64,000 nucleotides of DNA from an uncultured Lachnospiraceae bacterium (lineage in GTDB: Bacteria > Bacillota_A > Clostridia > Lachnospirales > Lachnospiraceae), in the NCBI GenBank assembly GCA_951801245.1, contig CATOMC010000001.1, positions 124,001 through 188,000 of the forward strand, in the 5' to 3' direction. Below the pieces are notes generated by a model. The model saw only the letters and a program-made list of their open reading frames with translations. It made no database searches and had not been told where the DNA came from. Positions 46,486 to 56,622 of this stretch are shown piece by piece. Numbering within the stretch: position 1 is the first letter of the stretch; each line of letters starts with the position of its first letter. The position numbers were made by a program, and so were the translations under genes.

Positions 46486-48126
46486 TTAGATATATTTGCC
46501 GTCAATCTCCATGTCCAGTTCTCTATAGGTAAAGTAATCAAAATCTGCAGGCAGTCCTGTCCCCAGGCCATCCACACTGAACATCCCTGTAAATGCTCCC
46601 GTAAATGCCGCATCGTAAACGGCTTTGATGTATTCGTCAGACAATCGGGCCGAATCAAACTGATAAGCCGTCTCCTGCCATGTATGCCCATCAAAGGAAT
46701 AGAAATACTGATAGGAAATACCTCTGACCTGTACTTTCAAATAAATATAATCGGCTTCCTTTGGAACCGGGATTGGGGTCTCCTGATAGACACTAAAGGT
46801 TTTGCCTAGGTCCGTGGCCACAACATCGATTACCCGACCATAAATTTCATGCCATGTAACCTGTATGCAGGACCAGTTCTTTGTATTATAATAGCAGCTT
46901 AACCCGGCAGCCTGTTGAATGTTTATGGGTCGGTAGTCAAGCCTGGTCTCGGCATCAAAGGTAAAATGCTGCCATCTTCTAGCTACATGAGACTGCATGA
47001 AGGTAGATGCTAACGACTGCCTTCCATATAGTCTCAAATGTCCGGGGCGATCCTTAAGTGACATGGTATTTTCTTCTAGCGGCACCCGGAGAGTCTGAAA
47101 ATGAAGGCTTAACGTATCCGTGTCAAAGTCATCCCGTTCAACAGTCTCTTCCTGCTCACAGGCTATCGCATCCATGGGCGCTTCTACTTCCATCCTTCCT
47201 TTATGTCCGCCCACAATACGCGGCCAGCCATTATCATCCCATACCAGCTTTTGAATCCCGGTTTCTCTGCCAAGAGGACACCATCCTCTGTTCTCTGCTA
47301 TGGATTCGGTATGGTGATGGAGTGGTCTGCCCATCAGATGGGCAAAATACCATTCTCCGGACGGCGTCTGCACCAACGAACCGTGCCCCGCTTTCTGAAT
47401 CGGATGAAAAGGTGCATCCAACGTAGTCAGCATAGGGTCTCCTGGCTGTGTTTCAAAGGTATCCTGCAAAGATTCCGCTCTGGCCACCCGTTCCTGATGC
47501 GCGTATACGGTACCGCCCTGCGCAACAAACAGATAATAGTATCCGTTGATCTTATATAAATGAGGCCCTTCTGTAAACCGGTCATTAGTTCCCTTATAGA
47601 TTACAAACGGTTCTCCGACCAGTTTCTGTTCTTTCTCCGAATACTCCGTGCACATAATCCCATAAAAAGGATGGTGAAAGCTTCTCGGATCCCAATACTG
47701 ATTGACAAGATATTTTTTCCCGTTGTCATCGTGGAACAGTGACGCGTCAAACCCTGCAGAGTTTAATACAACCGGATCCGACCATGGACCCATGATATCT
47801 TTTGACGTGATCAGATAATTGATGCAGTCCTTATAAGCGCCGTCGGTCACTTTCACATCCGTATACACAAGATAGAAGGTTCCATTGTCATAAGATAAAT
47901 CCGGCGCCCAGATGCCGCCCGAATCCGGTTCACCCCACATATTTAAGAGTCTCTTCTCTTGTAACGGATAGGTAAGCAGTTTCCAGTGCACCAGATCTTT
48001 GGACGTATGAATTCTGACGCCCGGCCACCATTCAAAAGTTGATGACGCCATATAATAGGTATCTTTTACCCGGATCAGACTGGGATCCGGATGAAATCCT
48101 TTTAAAACTGGATTTTGTATTTTCAT
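46486..48126 (-). CDS. GH43-family beta-xylosidase/alpha-arabinofuranosidase
   Basis: A 546-residue intracellular glycosidase without a signal peptide. GH43 catalytic residues are visible: Asp14 in HPDPS as the base, Asp127 in FDASLFHDD, and Glu186 in FTEGPHL as the acid. The C-terminal 200 residues form the beta-sandwich found in the GH43 xylosidase (XynB) group. It most likely cleaves short xylo- or arabinoxylo-oligosaccharides brought in by the neighbouring ABC transporter. The start at 48126 has AAAGGAG 5-10 nt upstream; a longer reading overlaps the permease gene. Confidence 0.92.
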   Translation of the reverse strand: MKIQNPVLKGFHPDPSLIRVKDTYYMASSTFEWWPGVRIHTSKDLVHWKLLTYPLQEKRLLNMWGEPDSGGIWAPDLSYDNGTFYLVYTDVKVTDGAYKDCINYLITSKDIMGPWSDPVVLNSAGFDASLFHDDNGKKYLVNQYWDPRSFHHPFYGIMCTEYSEKEQKLVGEPFVIYKGTNDRFTEGPHLYKINGYYYLFVAQGGTVYAHQERVARAESLQDTFETQPGDPMLTTLDAPFHPIQKAGHGSLVQTPSGEWYFAHLMGRPLHHHTESIAENRGWCPLGRETGIQKLVWDDNGWPRIVGGHKGRMEVEAPMDAIACEQEETVERDDFDTDTLSLHFQTLRVPLEENTMSLKDRPGHLRLYGRQSLASTFMQSHVARRWQHFTFDAETRLDYRPINIQQAAGLSCYYNTKNWSCIQVTWHEIYGRVIDVVATDLGKTFSVYQETPIPVPKEADYIYLKVQVRGISYQYFYSFDGHTWQETAYQFDSARLSDEYIKAVYDAAFTGAFTGMFSVDGLGTGLPADFDYFTYRELDMEIDGKYI

Positions 48127-48145
48127 GCCTGACTCCTTTCTACGA

Positions 48146-48976
48146 TCATCCTTTGACCGCACCGGCTACCATACCGCTTTGTACTTGATTGCTGAATAAC
48201 AAATAGATAACAACGGTTGGCAGTGTAGCAACCACAAGACCCGCTCCCATCGTTCCCCAATCGGTCGTATATTGTCCTACCATTTGCATGATACCGACTG
48301 TCAATGTTCTGTATTTTTCCGAATTGATAAAGGTGATAGCAAACATCATCTCATTCCAGGTTGAGAGGAATGTAAAGATGGAGATGGTTGCCAGCGCTGG
48401 TTTCACCAGCGGAAGCACGATGGAGAAAAATGTCCGGAATATCCCACAGCCGTCCAGGAACGCCGATTCTTCCAGTTCCAGCGGCAATACCTGGAAAAAC
48501 CCTATCATAAAAAAGATTGCCATCGGCAGCGCAAACGCAATATAGGGAACAATGATCGCCTGATACGTATCCAGCATTTTCAGATTCCGCAGCATAATAA
48601 ATACGGGAAGAAGCACCGCATGAAGCGGGATCATCAGCCCTATGGAAAAGAAGGGCTTGATAAAACGGTTGGCCTTTACCCTCATTCTGGCGATCGCATA
48701 AGAAACCATACATGCCAGAATATCAGAGATCAGAATGACAATGGCGGTCACGAAGATGCTGTTTAGCAAATAATGTCCCACATTCGCATGAAACAGTGCA
48801 TTTTGATAATTGGACCAATGAAATTCCCTGGGAATGCCCATAACATTACCGCTGTAGATTTCATTATTATCTTTCAAAGAAAAGAATGCAAGAAAGAGTA
48901 ACGGATAAATCTGTACAATAGCAAAGGCTACTAACAGAATATGAAGCAGAACTTTTGTCGGTTTTATCTTTTTCAT
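48146..48976 (-). CDS. Sugar ABC transporter permease, MsmG/MalG-like
   Basis: A 276-residue inner-membrane permease with six predicted spans. The EAA loop is EESAFLDGCGIFRTFFSIVLPLVKP-like, and the C-terminus SGMVAGAVKG is the usual MalG-type ending. GGAGG precedes the ATG. It works with the permease and binding protein upstream; no ATPase is encoded here, so a shared MsmX-type ATPase is probably used. Confidence 0.93.
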   Translation of the reverse strand: MKKIKPTKVLLHILLVAFAIVQIYPLLFLAFFSLKDNNEIYSGNVMGIPREFHWSNYQNALFHANVGHYLLNSIFVTAIVILISDILACMVSYAIARMRVKANRFIKPFFSIGLMIPLHAVLLPVFIMLRNLKMLDTYQAIIVPYIAFALPMAIFFMIGFFQVLPLELEESAFLDGCGIFRTFFSIVLPLVKPALATISIFTFLSTWNEMMFAITFINSEKYRTLTVGIMQMVGQYTTDWGTMGAGLVVATLPTVVIYLLFSNQVQSGMVAGAVKG

Positions 48977-48986
48977 CTCTTTCCTC

Positions 48987-49862
48987 CTAATAAGTCATGT
49001 TTTCTACTTGATAGAATTTCTCGATCAGGAAATAGAACACAAAACATTCCAGCACAATGAAGATGGCCATGGCACTGCCTGCTCCATATTCCATTCTGGT
49101 GAAAATAGAGTTATACATCAGGGTGCTTGGCACCTCGCTCGCGTGTAATGGGCCGCCTTTGGTCAGAACCCATATCAAATCAAAAAGCTTCAGGGAACCG
49201 ATCACCGCAAAGGTCAGGCTTACTTTCATAGTACTCTTGATCAGGGGAATCGTCACGTGAAAAGCCATCTGGCGCTCATTTGCCCCATCGATCTGCGCCG
49301 CCTCATAAATTTCTGCCGGCACGCTCTTGATGCCCGTATAAAGGATCAGCATATGATAGCCGATATACTGCCATACAATGGGGAAAAAGGATGCAGCAAG
49401 CACGAACCGTTTATCGCCCAGCCAGTCCTGTCCCTGCAGGCCAAAGTTTTTCAAAATAGCATTGAGTGCGCCGTAATCGGGATTATATATTTTTAAGAAC
49501 AATTGTCCGATTACCACGGTGGAAAGCAATACGGGGATAAAATAAATTGTCCTATATACTTTTTCGCCTTTCACATTTCTTGCTAATACCAGGGCAAAAA
49601 ACAGCGCCGGTATTAACTGCCCCACAATCGATGCGACCGCCAGAATAAGGGAATTACGGGCAGACATCAGGAAGGCATCGTTTTTTAATAGATCAAGATA
49701 GTTTTCGATACCGATAAATACTTTGGCGCCAATCCCATCCCACTGCATCGTACTGTAATAACCTGACATGGCGATCGGAACAAATGCCATGACCAGATAA
49801 ATTACCAGCGCCGGAAGTACAAAAATCCAATATGCCTTTTTATTTCCAAGCATCTTCTGCAT
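48987..49862 (-). CDS. Sugar ABC transporter permease, MsmF/MalF-like
   Basis: A 291-residue permease with six spans, beginning MQKMLGNKKAYWIFVLPALV. The EAA loop reads EIYEAAQIDGANERQMAFHVTIPLIK. The start at 49862 has AGGAG 7 nt upstream; the longer TTG reading lies inside the ribosome site. It is second after the binding protein and 10 bp before its partner. Confidence 0.93.
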   Translation of the reverse strand: MQKMLGNKKAYWIFVLPALVIYLVMAFVPIAMSGYYSTMQWDGIGAKVFIGIENYLDLLKNDAFLMSARNSLILAVASIVGQLIPALFFALVLARNVKGEKVYRTIYFIPVLLSTVVIGQLFLKIYNPDYGALNAILKNFGLQGQDWLGDKRFVLAASFFPIVWQYIGYHMLILYTGIKSVPAEIYEAAQIDGANERQMAFHVTIPLIKSTMKVSLTFAVIGSLKLFDLIWVLTKGGPLHASEVPSTLMYNSIFTRMEYGAGSAMAIFIVLECFVFYFLIEKFYQVENMTY

Positions 49863-49923
49863 AACCTGTCTCCTCTCCAACTATGAAATGTTCTACGCTG
49901 CTGCAATTTCCTATAAAGGAACA

Positions 49924-49953
49924 GGAGAATCCGGAAAAACTTCCGGATTCTCC
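49924..49953 (-). promoter_or_regulatory. Strong hairpin between binding-protein and permease genes
   Basis: A perfect 13-bp stem (GGAGAATCCGGAA / TTCCGGATTCTCC) with a 4-nt loop starts 8 bp after the binding-protein stop. The following minus-strand bases are TGTTCCTTT, not a full T-run. This is typical of partial terminators or mRNA stabilisers that raise binding-protein output above permease output. Confidence 0.7.
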
Positions 49954-49961
49954 GCATGTGA

Positions 49962-51347
49962 TTACTCGTTTATAGCCTGCAGATTCTTACAGAACTCTTC
50001 CGGAGTGACAGAGCCGTCGATCAACTTGGCAATCTCATTCATAATCGTATCCGCTTTGGATCCGCCTGTCAAAGAATCTAACCAATATACATAACCTGTC
50101 GCATCTGCTGTCAGGGTTGCTATTTCCTGAGATAAGCGGTTCAGATCGGAAGTATCTCCCATATCCGCTTCCCATGCAGGCATACCGGAACCTGCAAGAT
50201 ACTGGTCTTTGGACATTTTCTCACATATGTACTGTGCTACCGCTGCTGCTTCTGCAGGATGCTCTGTGTTGCTGCTCACAAGGAACGTTTCACCGGATCC
50301 GCCGTGGAATTCGTCAATTGAACCTTTGCCGCCCTCAATGACAGGGAATTTAATCACGGAAATCTTGCCTTTCACAGCCGCATCCTCCGCTTCACAATCA
50401 CCGTTCAGCCAACTGCCCATGAACATCATAGCGGCTCTTCCCTGCTTGAATGCTGCCACAGCGTCATCCTCCGATGTACCCATGGCACTGCTTCCGAAAC
50501 CGCCTTTTGCTGCAAGTTCCTGTACTTTGGCAGCCGCCGCCGCGATTTCCGGCGTATCAAAAGATGCGGTACCGTTTAATGCAGCATTAAAGTCTTCTGC
50601 ACCGGCCATTCTGATGGCATGAATACCAAAGATCATCAGACCCGGCCATAAATCCTTTTCTCCTAAAGAAATGGGTGTGATACCGGCTGCATTGAATGCG
50701 TCTACTGCCTCTAACAACTCATCGTAAGTCTCCGGCACTTTCACGTTATTCTGTTCAAAAAGTTCTGTGTTGACATACAAGGATGCAACTGCCACACTGT
50801 ATGGGTAGCCGTATGTCTTACCATCAAAGGTAAAGTTATCCAATGTTCCGCCCAGGATGCGGCCTTTCACATCATCCGTCATATACTCATCCAGCGGCAG
50901 AACCAATCCTGCATCTACGTATGGTTTCATGGTTCCTGCACCCCAGTTAAAAAATACATCCGGAAGTTCGTTACCTGCCATGGCGGTTTTGAGTTTGACT
51001 TTATAAGATTCGGACTCTGTTCCTTCATGAATGACTTCCACATTCGGCATTTCTGTCTTGATGGATTCCAACGCATTATAAAAAGCAACATAATTACCGT
51101 CCGTAGAATTTGGATCGGAAAACTGTGACCATAAAGTGATCGTCACTTTCTCACCTGATGCCTCTACATCGGCTGCACTATCGGCTTCCTCATTACCGGA
51201 TGTTTCCTCAGCAGGTGATTCTGCTGTCGCTGTTTCACCGCCCTGTGTCCCTGCCTGACTCTCTCCTGAAGTACCGCAGGCTGTACTGCCAAGCACCATG
51301 ACTGCTGACATCATGACTCCGATTGTTTTTAATAAATTCTTTTTCAT
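49962..51347 (-). CDS. Sugar-binding lipoprotein of the ABC transporter
   Basis: A 461-residue extracellular solute-binding protein of family 1. A signal peptide with lipobox GSTAC puts lipid on Cys24. A Thr/Glu/Gly-rich linker follows, then a cluster-B fold with KVTITLWSQFSDPN and ELPDVFFNWGAGTMKPYVDAG. It would deliver xylo- or arabino-oligosaccharides, judged by the GH43 gene downstream. The start at 51347 has AAAGGAG; a longer reading adds five residues. It is the first gene of the transport row. Confidence 0.92.
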   Translation of the reverse strand: MKKNLLKTIGVMMSAVMVLGSTACGTSGESQAGTQGGETATAESPAEETSGNEEADSAADVEASGEKVTITLWSQFSDPNSTDGNYVAFYNALESIKTEMPNVEVIHEGTESESYKVKLKTAMAGNELPDVFFNWGAGTMKPYVDAGLVLPLDEYMTDDVKGRILGGTLDNFTFDGKTYGYPYSVAVASLYVNTELFEQNNVKVPETYDELLEAVDAFNAAGITPISLGEKDLWPGLMIFGIHAIRMAGAEDFNAALNGTASFDTPEIAAAAAKVQELAAKGGFGSSAMGTSEDDAVAAFKQGRAAMMFMGSWLNGDCEAEDAAVKGKISVIKFPVIEGGKGSIDEFHGGSGETFLVSSNTEHPAEAAAVAQYICEKMSKDQYLAGSGMPAWEADMGDTSDLNRLSQEIATLTADATGYVYWLDSLTGGSKADTIMNEIAKLIDGSVTPEEFCKNLQAINE

Positions 51348-51509
51348 AGCCTCTCCTTTCAAACATCACTTAGTTGATGCATTTATTTTAGCTTTTGGAT
51401 TTTTGTATGAGAATAGAATTGCTTTACCATTTCTTAGATTTTTTTGACAAAACGGAGAAAAGATATAAAATTTTGCTTACTGATAGAAGATTTTGCCTGC
51501 TTTACACAC

Positions 51510-51538
51510 AAAAAGAGGCCGCTATATGGCCTCTTTTT
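51510..51538. terminator. Bidirectional intrinsic terminator after the chemoreceptor gene
   Basis: An 11-bp stem AAAAAGAGGCC / GGCCTCTTTTT with a 7-nt loop has T-runs on both strands. It ends the chemoreceptor transcript and separates it from the binding-protein promoter region. Confidence 0.85.
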
Positions 51539-51592
51539 CCATTGTTGACTTGAATCCGCAAAGCGAATCTTACAACTGAACCTGCCTGATTT

Positions 51593-53308
51593 TTATAGTT
51601 TAAAGAAAGCAACTTCCTCTTCCAGATTCTCTGCCATCTGTTTCAGATCTCTGGCTGCATCTGCAAGAAGATTGATGGTCGCGTTTAGTTCCTGCATGGA
51701 AGCCGTAGTCTCTTCCGTGGACGCGGCGTTCTCTTCAGATACGGCCGACAGGCTCTGAATCACATCTACGACCTTGCCCCTCTCGGCATCACATTCACCG
51801 GCCTGCTCATGAATCAGACGGGACTCCTTCATGGACTGGTCGATACCGGCACTTACATCACTGAATTTCTCTTTGGTCTGGTCCAGTTTCTTTTGCTGCT
51901 CCGCAATGATTTCATTGACTTCGTTCATGACTTTCATAGAAGTCTCGGAATCCTGCGTCAACTGACGGATAATGCCCTCGATGGTCTTAGTGGACTGTGC
52001 AGAATCTTCCGACAGCTTGGAGATCTGGGTCGCAACTACAGAGAATCCCCGTCCAGCCTCTCCGGCTCTGGCAGCCTCGATACTCGCATTTAAAGCAAGC
52101 AGACTGGTCTCACGGGCAATGGCTGCGATTAGATTAACCGCGTCCTGAATCCTCGTGACAGATTCGTTGGTGGTATAGACCGATGTCTCAATCTTCTTAA
52201 TCGCTTCCGTGGTCCGGTCATTGGATTCACTTAACGCATGGATGATCTGGGTCGATTCTGTATCTGCCTGATGCATTTGTTCGGACAAAGCCTCCAGTCC
52301 CTGGACACTTTCCACAATTTTCTCGATCAGCACTCCCATATTGTGGATCTGCATGGTCGCCGATTCGATATCCTCCGCCATGGAAACAGCGCCTTTGGAA
52401 ATGTCTTCCACGGCGGTGCTGATTTCGTCTGTTGTGGTGGAAGATTGTGAGGCCATGGACTCCAGAGCGTTTCCACGCTGCATCAGGGTATCGGTGTTTT
52501 GTTTGATACCGCCGATAATATACTGTAATTTATCAAGAAGTGACTGAACCGCGCGCCCCATGACACCAAGTTCATCTGTTCTCTTTAACATTTTCTCGCT
52601 GACCTGTAGCTGTAGATTGCCGTCTGCAAGTTCTATGAGGATTTCCTCAGACTGTACAATCACTTTTGCAAGTGCTCTCGCAATACGGATACACACGATT
52701 TGTGCAACGAATAAGATGAGAAGTGCCATTCCCAGAATCATCAAGGTGCATTGGTTGATCTCTTTTGCTGCCTCCGTGGCGGGCTGTCCTGCAAAAAACA
52801 TGCCGACGCATTTCCCGTTATGATTAAAGACTGGCATATAGAATGCATAGTACTGCTCCCCGTTGATGGTGACATCACTGGTCTCATAAGTCTTGCCGTC
52901 GTTCATGACCGTTTCGATAACGGTATCGGAAGCTCTGGTTCCCAGAATCCGCTCTCCTGTTGCTTTGTCCCGCAGGGATGTGGCGCGTCTGGTATCACCG
53001 AAAAAGAGCGTGACATCCGCGTTGGATCCTTTCACAAAACTGTCGATCACGTCCTCATGGTCCGAAACGCAGTAATCCCCCTTATACAAGGCATCGCCCT
53101 CAAGGCGGTAATCTCCCGGGTCGATGGCTTCGTAAGCCGCATAAACGCTCTGACACAGATTTTCCAGCCCCTCCATCGTGGAATCCTGTACCATACTGCG
53201 CATTTTACCAATCGAATAAAATGTGATCACTAACACCATCACAACCATCGGGATTGCGCACAGCATCACAAGCTGTGCCATGACACCTAATCTTTTTTTG
53301 TCCTTCAT
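51593..53308 (-). CDS. Methyl-accepting chemotaxis protein with Cache-type sensor
   Basis: A 571-residue two-span receptor with spans at about 12-34 and 190-212. Between them is a single-Cache-like outer domain with [27 protein letters not shown] segment and a long coiled coil follow, with the conserved hairpin tip [20 protein letters not shown] around residue 420. It signals to CheA/CheW; none of those genes is in the window. AGGAG precedes the ATG. A -10-like TATAAT lies 45 nt upstream, but no -35 was found. Confidence 0.93.
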   Translation of the reverse strand: MKDKKRLGVMAQLVMLCAIPMVVMVLVITFYSIGKMRSMVQDSTMEGLENLCQSVYAAYEAIDPGDYRLEGDALYKGDYCVSDHEDVIDSFVKGSNADVTLFFGDTRRATSLRDKATGERILGTRASDTVIETVMNDGKTYETSDVTINGEQYYAFYMPVFNHNGKCVGMFFAGQPATEAAKEINQCTLMILGMALLILFVAQIVCIRIARALAKVIVQSEEILIELADGNLQLQVSEKMLKRTDELGVMGRAVQSLLDKLQYIIGGIKQNTDTLMQRGNALESMASQSSTTTDEISTAVEDISKGAVSMAEDIESATMQIHNMGVLIEKIVESVQGLEALSEQMHQADTESTQIIHALSESNDRTTEAIKKIETSVYTTNESVTRIQDAVNLIAAIARETSLLALNASIEAARAGEAGRGFSVVATQISKLSEDSAQSTKTIEGIIRQLTQDSETSMKVMNEVNEIIAEQQKKLDQTKEKFSDVSAGIDQSMKESRLIHEQAGECDAERGKVVDVIQSLSAVSEENAASTEETTASMQELNATINLLADAARDLKQMAENLEEEVAFFKL

Positions 53309-53477
53309 GTTTTGTCTCCTGTTCCTCTAAGTATTGTGTTTCCCTATACCTGATTATACAAAGGAGATTTTACCCTTCCCCCTCAATATGTGTGCATCCT
53401 GTTAAACCAAAGACACAGGATGCTGATCCTTTATTTATTGTAACATATAAGTTTGCGAAAAAAAAGCAATCTATTGT

Positions 53478-53522
53478 GAAAAATAAACCATCTCTAAAAT
53501 ATTTTCATTTTAGGGATGGTTT
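53478..53522 (-). terminator. Intrinsic terminator of the proBA row
   Basis: On the minus strand a 16-bp stem (53522-53485, one wobble pair) with a 6-nt loop is followed by ATTTTTC. It lies about 20 nt after the proA stop. Confidence 0.75.
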
Positions 53523-53539
53523 ATTTTAAAGGAAACGAA

Positions 53540-54817
53540 TTAATTCCGTATCTGGCCGTCTCCGATGATCTTATACTTGTAAGTCGTCAACTCTTTCAGC
53601 CCCATTGGGCCCCGTGCATGCAGTTTCTGGGTACTGATACCGATCTCTGCCCCGAATCCGAATTCAAATCCGTCCGTAAAGCGGGTGGATGCGTTCACAT
53701 ATACGCAGGCAGAGTCCACTTCTTTCAGGAATTTCTCCGCATTGGCTTTATCCTCTGTAAGAATCGCATCCGAATGTCCGGTATGATAGCGGTTGATGTG
53801 ATCGATGGCCTCTTCCACGGATGTCACTGTTTTCATGGAAATGATCAGATCCAGATACTCTTTCCCGTAATCCTCTTCTGTGGCAGGAACGGCTTGCGGA
53901 ATCTGTTCAAGAACGGTCTCATCACCGCGGATTTCCACCTGTTTTTCCTGCAATGCATTTCCAAGCACGGGCAGTATCCGGTCTGCAATCTTGTGATGTA
54001 CCACCAGCGATTCACAGGCGTTACAAACCCCGATGCGCTGTGTCTTGGCATTGATAATGATCGGAACGGCCTTCTCAAGGTCGGCTGTCTCGTCAATATA
54101 AATATGGCAGTTGCCGGTACCGGTCTCGATCACGGGAATCGTACTGTTCTCCACCACGGAACGGATCAGTCCCGCACCGCCTCTGGGAATGAGCACATCC
54201 ACATACGCTTTCAGACGCATGAAAGCGGTGGTCACTTCTCTGTCGTTATGCTCGATCAACTGGATGGCATATTCTGAAATATGCTCGCCCGCAAGTGTCT
54301 CCTGAATCACCTCTGTGATCGCCATGTTGGAGTAAAAGGCATCTTTGCCGCCTTTTAAGATCACGGCATTGCCGGTTTTAAAACACAAACCGAAAGCATC
54401 CGCCGTCACATTGGGACGAGCCTCATAGATAATGCCTGCCACGCCCATTGGAACTCTGACCTTCTCAATATGAAGGCCGTTTGGACGGTCGAAACTCTCT
54501 ATGATTTCCCCGATAGGATCCGGCAGGGCGGCAATCTGCAGCAGTCCTTCTGCCATGGACTCTATCCGGGCCGTGGTTAACTGAAGACGGTCCAAAAGGC
54601 TCTCTGCCATACCGGCTTCCTTCGCCGTCTGATAATCCTTTGCGTTGGCAGCCAACAGTCTGTCCTGCTCTTTCACAAGGGCAGAAGCAATCTGTTTCAG
54701 TGCCTGGTCTTTCTGTGTGGTGGTCAGCCCCTGCAGATCCTGTCTGGCCATAAGAGCCTGACGGCCAAGGGTGTCTAAATATTCCGCAATCACCAGTTGA
54801 CGGGATATATTGTTCAT
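53540..54817 (-). CDS. proA: Glutamate-5-semialdehyde dehydrogenase (gamma-glutamyl phosphate reductase)
   Basis: A 425-residue enzyme that reduces gamma-glutamyl phosphate in proline synthesis. The catalytic Cys is in GVCNACESL, with the NAD(P)-binding [17 protein letters not shown]. It overlaps the 5-FTHF cyclo-ligase stop by four bases (54814-54817), with AGGAGG upstream. proB lies two genes away in the same row. Confidence 0.97.
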   Translation of the reverse strand: MNNISRQLVIAEYLDTLGRQALMARQDLQGLTTTQKDQALKQIASALVKEQDRLLAANAKDYQTAKEAGMAESLLDRLQLTTARIESMAEGLLQIAALPDPIGEIIESFDRPNGLHIEKVRVPMGVAGIIYEARPNVTADAFGLCFKTGNAVILKGGKDAFYSNMAITEVIQETLAGEHISEYAIQLIEHNDREVTTAFMRLKAYVDVLIPRGGAGLIRSVVENSTIPVIETGTGNCHIYIDETADLEKAVPIIINAKTQRIGVCNACESLVVHHKIADRILPVLGNALQEKQVEIRGDETVLEQIPQAVPATEEDYGKEYLDLIISMKTVTSVEEAIDHINRYHTGHSDAILTEDKANAEKFLKEVDSACVYVNASTRFTDGFEFGFGAEIGISTQKLHARGPMGLKELTTYKYKIIGDGQIRN

Positions 54818-55413
54818 AAAATAACCTCCTGTTCTGTAAGCAAGATATCCGGTGTCACGTCGTGAGGCTCCCAGGGAATCTCATCAAACACCTGACACCT
54901 ATAGGCAAGTGCCACCGTGGTAAGCTGTAAGCTGCGCTGTGGCATCATAGCTGTCATTTTTGCCAGATAACGGTCATAGAAGCCGCCGCCATAGCCGATT
55001 CTGTGACGTGCCCTGTCAAAAGCGGCACCGGGCATACACAGTAACGTGCGGGGCATGGTGTCTGTCTCTTTCAGACAGGCCGTGAAAGAGACCCCCTCTG
55101 CCGGCTCCAAAATTCCCCGGTAGCCTGTGTGCAGATCGGACAGACCTGTGATCTGATAAAAGTCCATGTCCTGCCCTGTCACTTTGGGTGCCCATACCTG
55201 TCTGCCCTCTGAAAGCGCCTGGTTGATCAGTCCGGAAGTGATCACCTCACTGCGGTAGTTTACGTATGCCATAAGTACTTCCGCTTCCTGATAACAGGAA
55301 AGGGACGTGAAGCGCTGCATGATCTCCTGACTATAACATACCCGCTCTTTTTCGGAAAGGGCATCTCTCCTTCGCAGGGATTTTTGGCGGACTGTCGCCT
55401 TTGTCTGTGTCAT
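54814..55413 (-). CDS. 5-formyltetrahydrofolate cyclo-ligase
   Basis: A 199-residue enzyme that converts 5-formyl-THF to 5,10-methenyl-THF with ATP. The ATP-binding region [14 protein letters not shown] and the early [15 protein letters not shown] start are present. It overlaps both neighbours by four bases, showing tight coupling in the proB-proA row. The gene is usually called fthC/ygfA. Confidence 0.93.
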   Translation of the reverse strand: MTQTKATVRQKSLRRRDALSEKERVCYSQEIMQRFTSLSCYQEAEVLMAYVNYRSEVITSGLINQALSEGRQVWAPKVTGQDMDFYQITGLSDLHTGYRGILEPAEGVSFTACLKETDTMPRTLLCMPGAAFDRARHRIGYGGGFYDRYLAKMTAMMPQRSLQLTTVALAYRCQVFDEIPWEPHDVTPDILLTEQEVIL

Positions 55414-55634
55414 TTGCGTCCGCCCTGCTTCTTCTTTTCTCCCAGATTGGTAATAGAGCCGTCCTTCTCCACAATGGAGATGTTGTCAAGCTGGCCTCTT
55501 AAGTTGGCACGCACATTGGCCACGTAGGCCTCACGAAGCTTCTTTTGTTCTTCTTTTTCTGCTTCGGTCAATCCCTCTGCCTGCGATTTGTGATACAGTT
55601 CATTAATACGTGCCGTCATCTGTTCTACTGTCAT
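55410..55634 (-). CDS. DUF896 (YnzC-family) small protein
   Basis: A 74-residue protein of the DUF896/UPF0291 family. The pattern ARINELYHKSQAEGLTEAEKEEQKKLREAY is diagnostic, with a basic C-terminus. A relative in Bacillus, YnzC, is a small helical protein from the SOS-linked yneA region; function is unclear. It lies 59 bp after proB and overlaps the cyclo-ligase gene. Confidence 0.93.
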   Translation of the reverse strand: MTVEQMTARINELYHKSQAEGLTEAEKEEQKKLREAYVANVRANLRGQLDNISIVEKDGSITNLGEKKKQGGRK

Positions 55635-55693
55635 ATCTTTCCTTCCCTATGTGCGCATGGAGTATCTTTCCATCCCGCATGTCGATAATTCTT

Positions 55694-56581
55694 TTAATTT
55701 TTATGCATCTGCTGTACGTATAAGGGCAGATCAAATGTATCGTCTCTGTGTGCTATAAATAATGTACCGATGTTCTGGCCGCTCAAGATCCGGTGGATCA
55801 CCTTGATGTCTTTGCTGTTGGCAATGACCATATCAACCCCCATGCTGTTGGCAATCCTGGCCGCTTGAAGTTTGGTGGTCATGCCGCCGGTGCCCACACT
55901 GCTCCCGGTGGATGTCTTGCCCATATTCATCAGTTCCTCGGTGAGTTCTTCCACCACTTCGATATATTTTACATCCGGATTCTGCCTGGGATCATCGGTA
56001 TAAAGTCCATCGATATCCGACAGAAGAAGCAGCATATCGGCGCCCACGAGAGAAGCTACGATGGCTGAGAGCGTATCGTTGTCGCCGATCTCGATTTCAT
56101 AAGTGGCCACCGTATCATTCTCATTGACGATCGGGATGACGCCCAGTTTAAACAACTCCGCAAACGTATTCTGGGCGTTAAAGCGGTTGAGATTATCCAC
56201 AATGGTATTCTTCGTCATCAGAATCTGTGCCGCCACCTGATTATATTCTGCAAAAATCTTCTGGTAGATCATCATCAGCCGTGCCTGCCCCACAGCCGCA
56301 CAGGCCTGCTTGACCGCGATGGGGTTATCCTTTTCATTTTCGGGAAGCATGACTGCTTTTTTGCCAACGGCGATGGCTCCGGAAGTGACGAGCACCACGT
56401 CCTTGCCCTGATTGCGCAGGTTGCATAGTTCCCGTACCAGCACATCCAGTTTGGTATAGTCCAAATCTCTCGTCTCTTGATGCTGCAGGGAGGAGGAGCC
56501 TATTTTCACCACGATCCTCTTTTTGTCTTTCATATGTATTCTGCTGTCTGTCACTGTATCTGTCACTGCTTTTGTCTCCAT
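55694..56581 (-). CDS. proB: Glutamate 5-kinase without PUA domain
   Basis: A 295-residue amino-acid kinase that phosphorylates glutamate for proline synthesis. VVKIGSSSL and VLVTSGAIAVG form the N-terminal phosphate sites; DGLYTDDPR and GTGGMTTKLQAARIA form the later nucleotide region. The C-terminal PUA domain of longer ProB enzymes is missing, so the protein ends at about residue 295. The start at 56581 has a weak GGAT site; further ATGs lie inside the leader, so the N-terminus is uncertain. First gene of its row. Confidence 0.93.
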   Translation of the reverse strand: METKAVTDTVTDSRIHMKDKKRIVVKIGSSSLQHQETRDLDYTKLDVLVRELCNLRNQGKDVVLVTSGAIAVGKKAVMLPENEKDNPIAVKQACAAVGQARLMMIYQKIFAEYNQVAAQILMTKNTIVDNLNRFNAQNTFAELFKLGVIPIVNENDTVATYEIEIGDNDTLSAIVASLVGADMLLLLSDIDGLYTDDPRQNPDVKYIEVVEELTEELMNMGKTSTGSSVGTGGMTTKLQAARIANSMGVDMVIANSKDIKVIHRILSGQNIGTLFIAHRDDTFDLPLYVQQMHKN

Positions 56582-56622
56582 TTCTATCCAACCAGCCAAA
56601 GGCCCGGCTGTTTTTAACGGCT

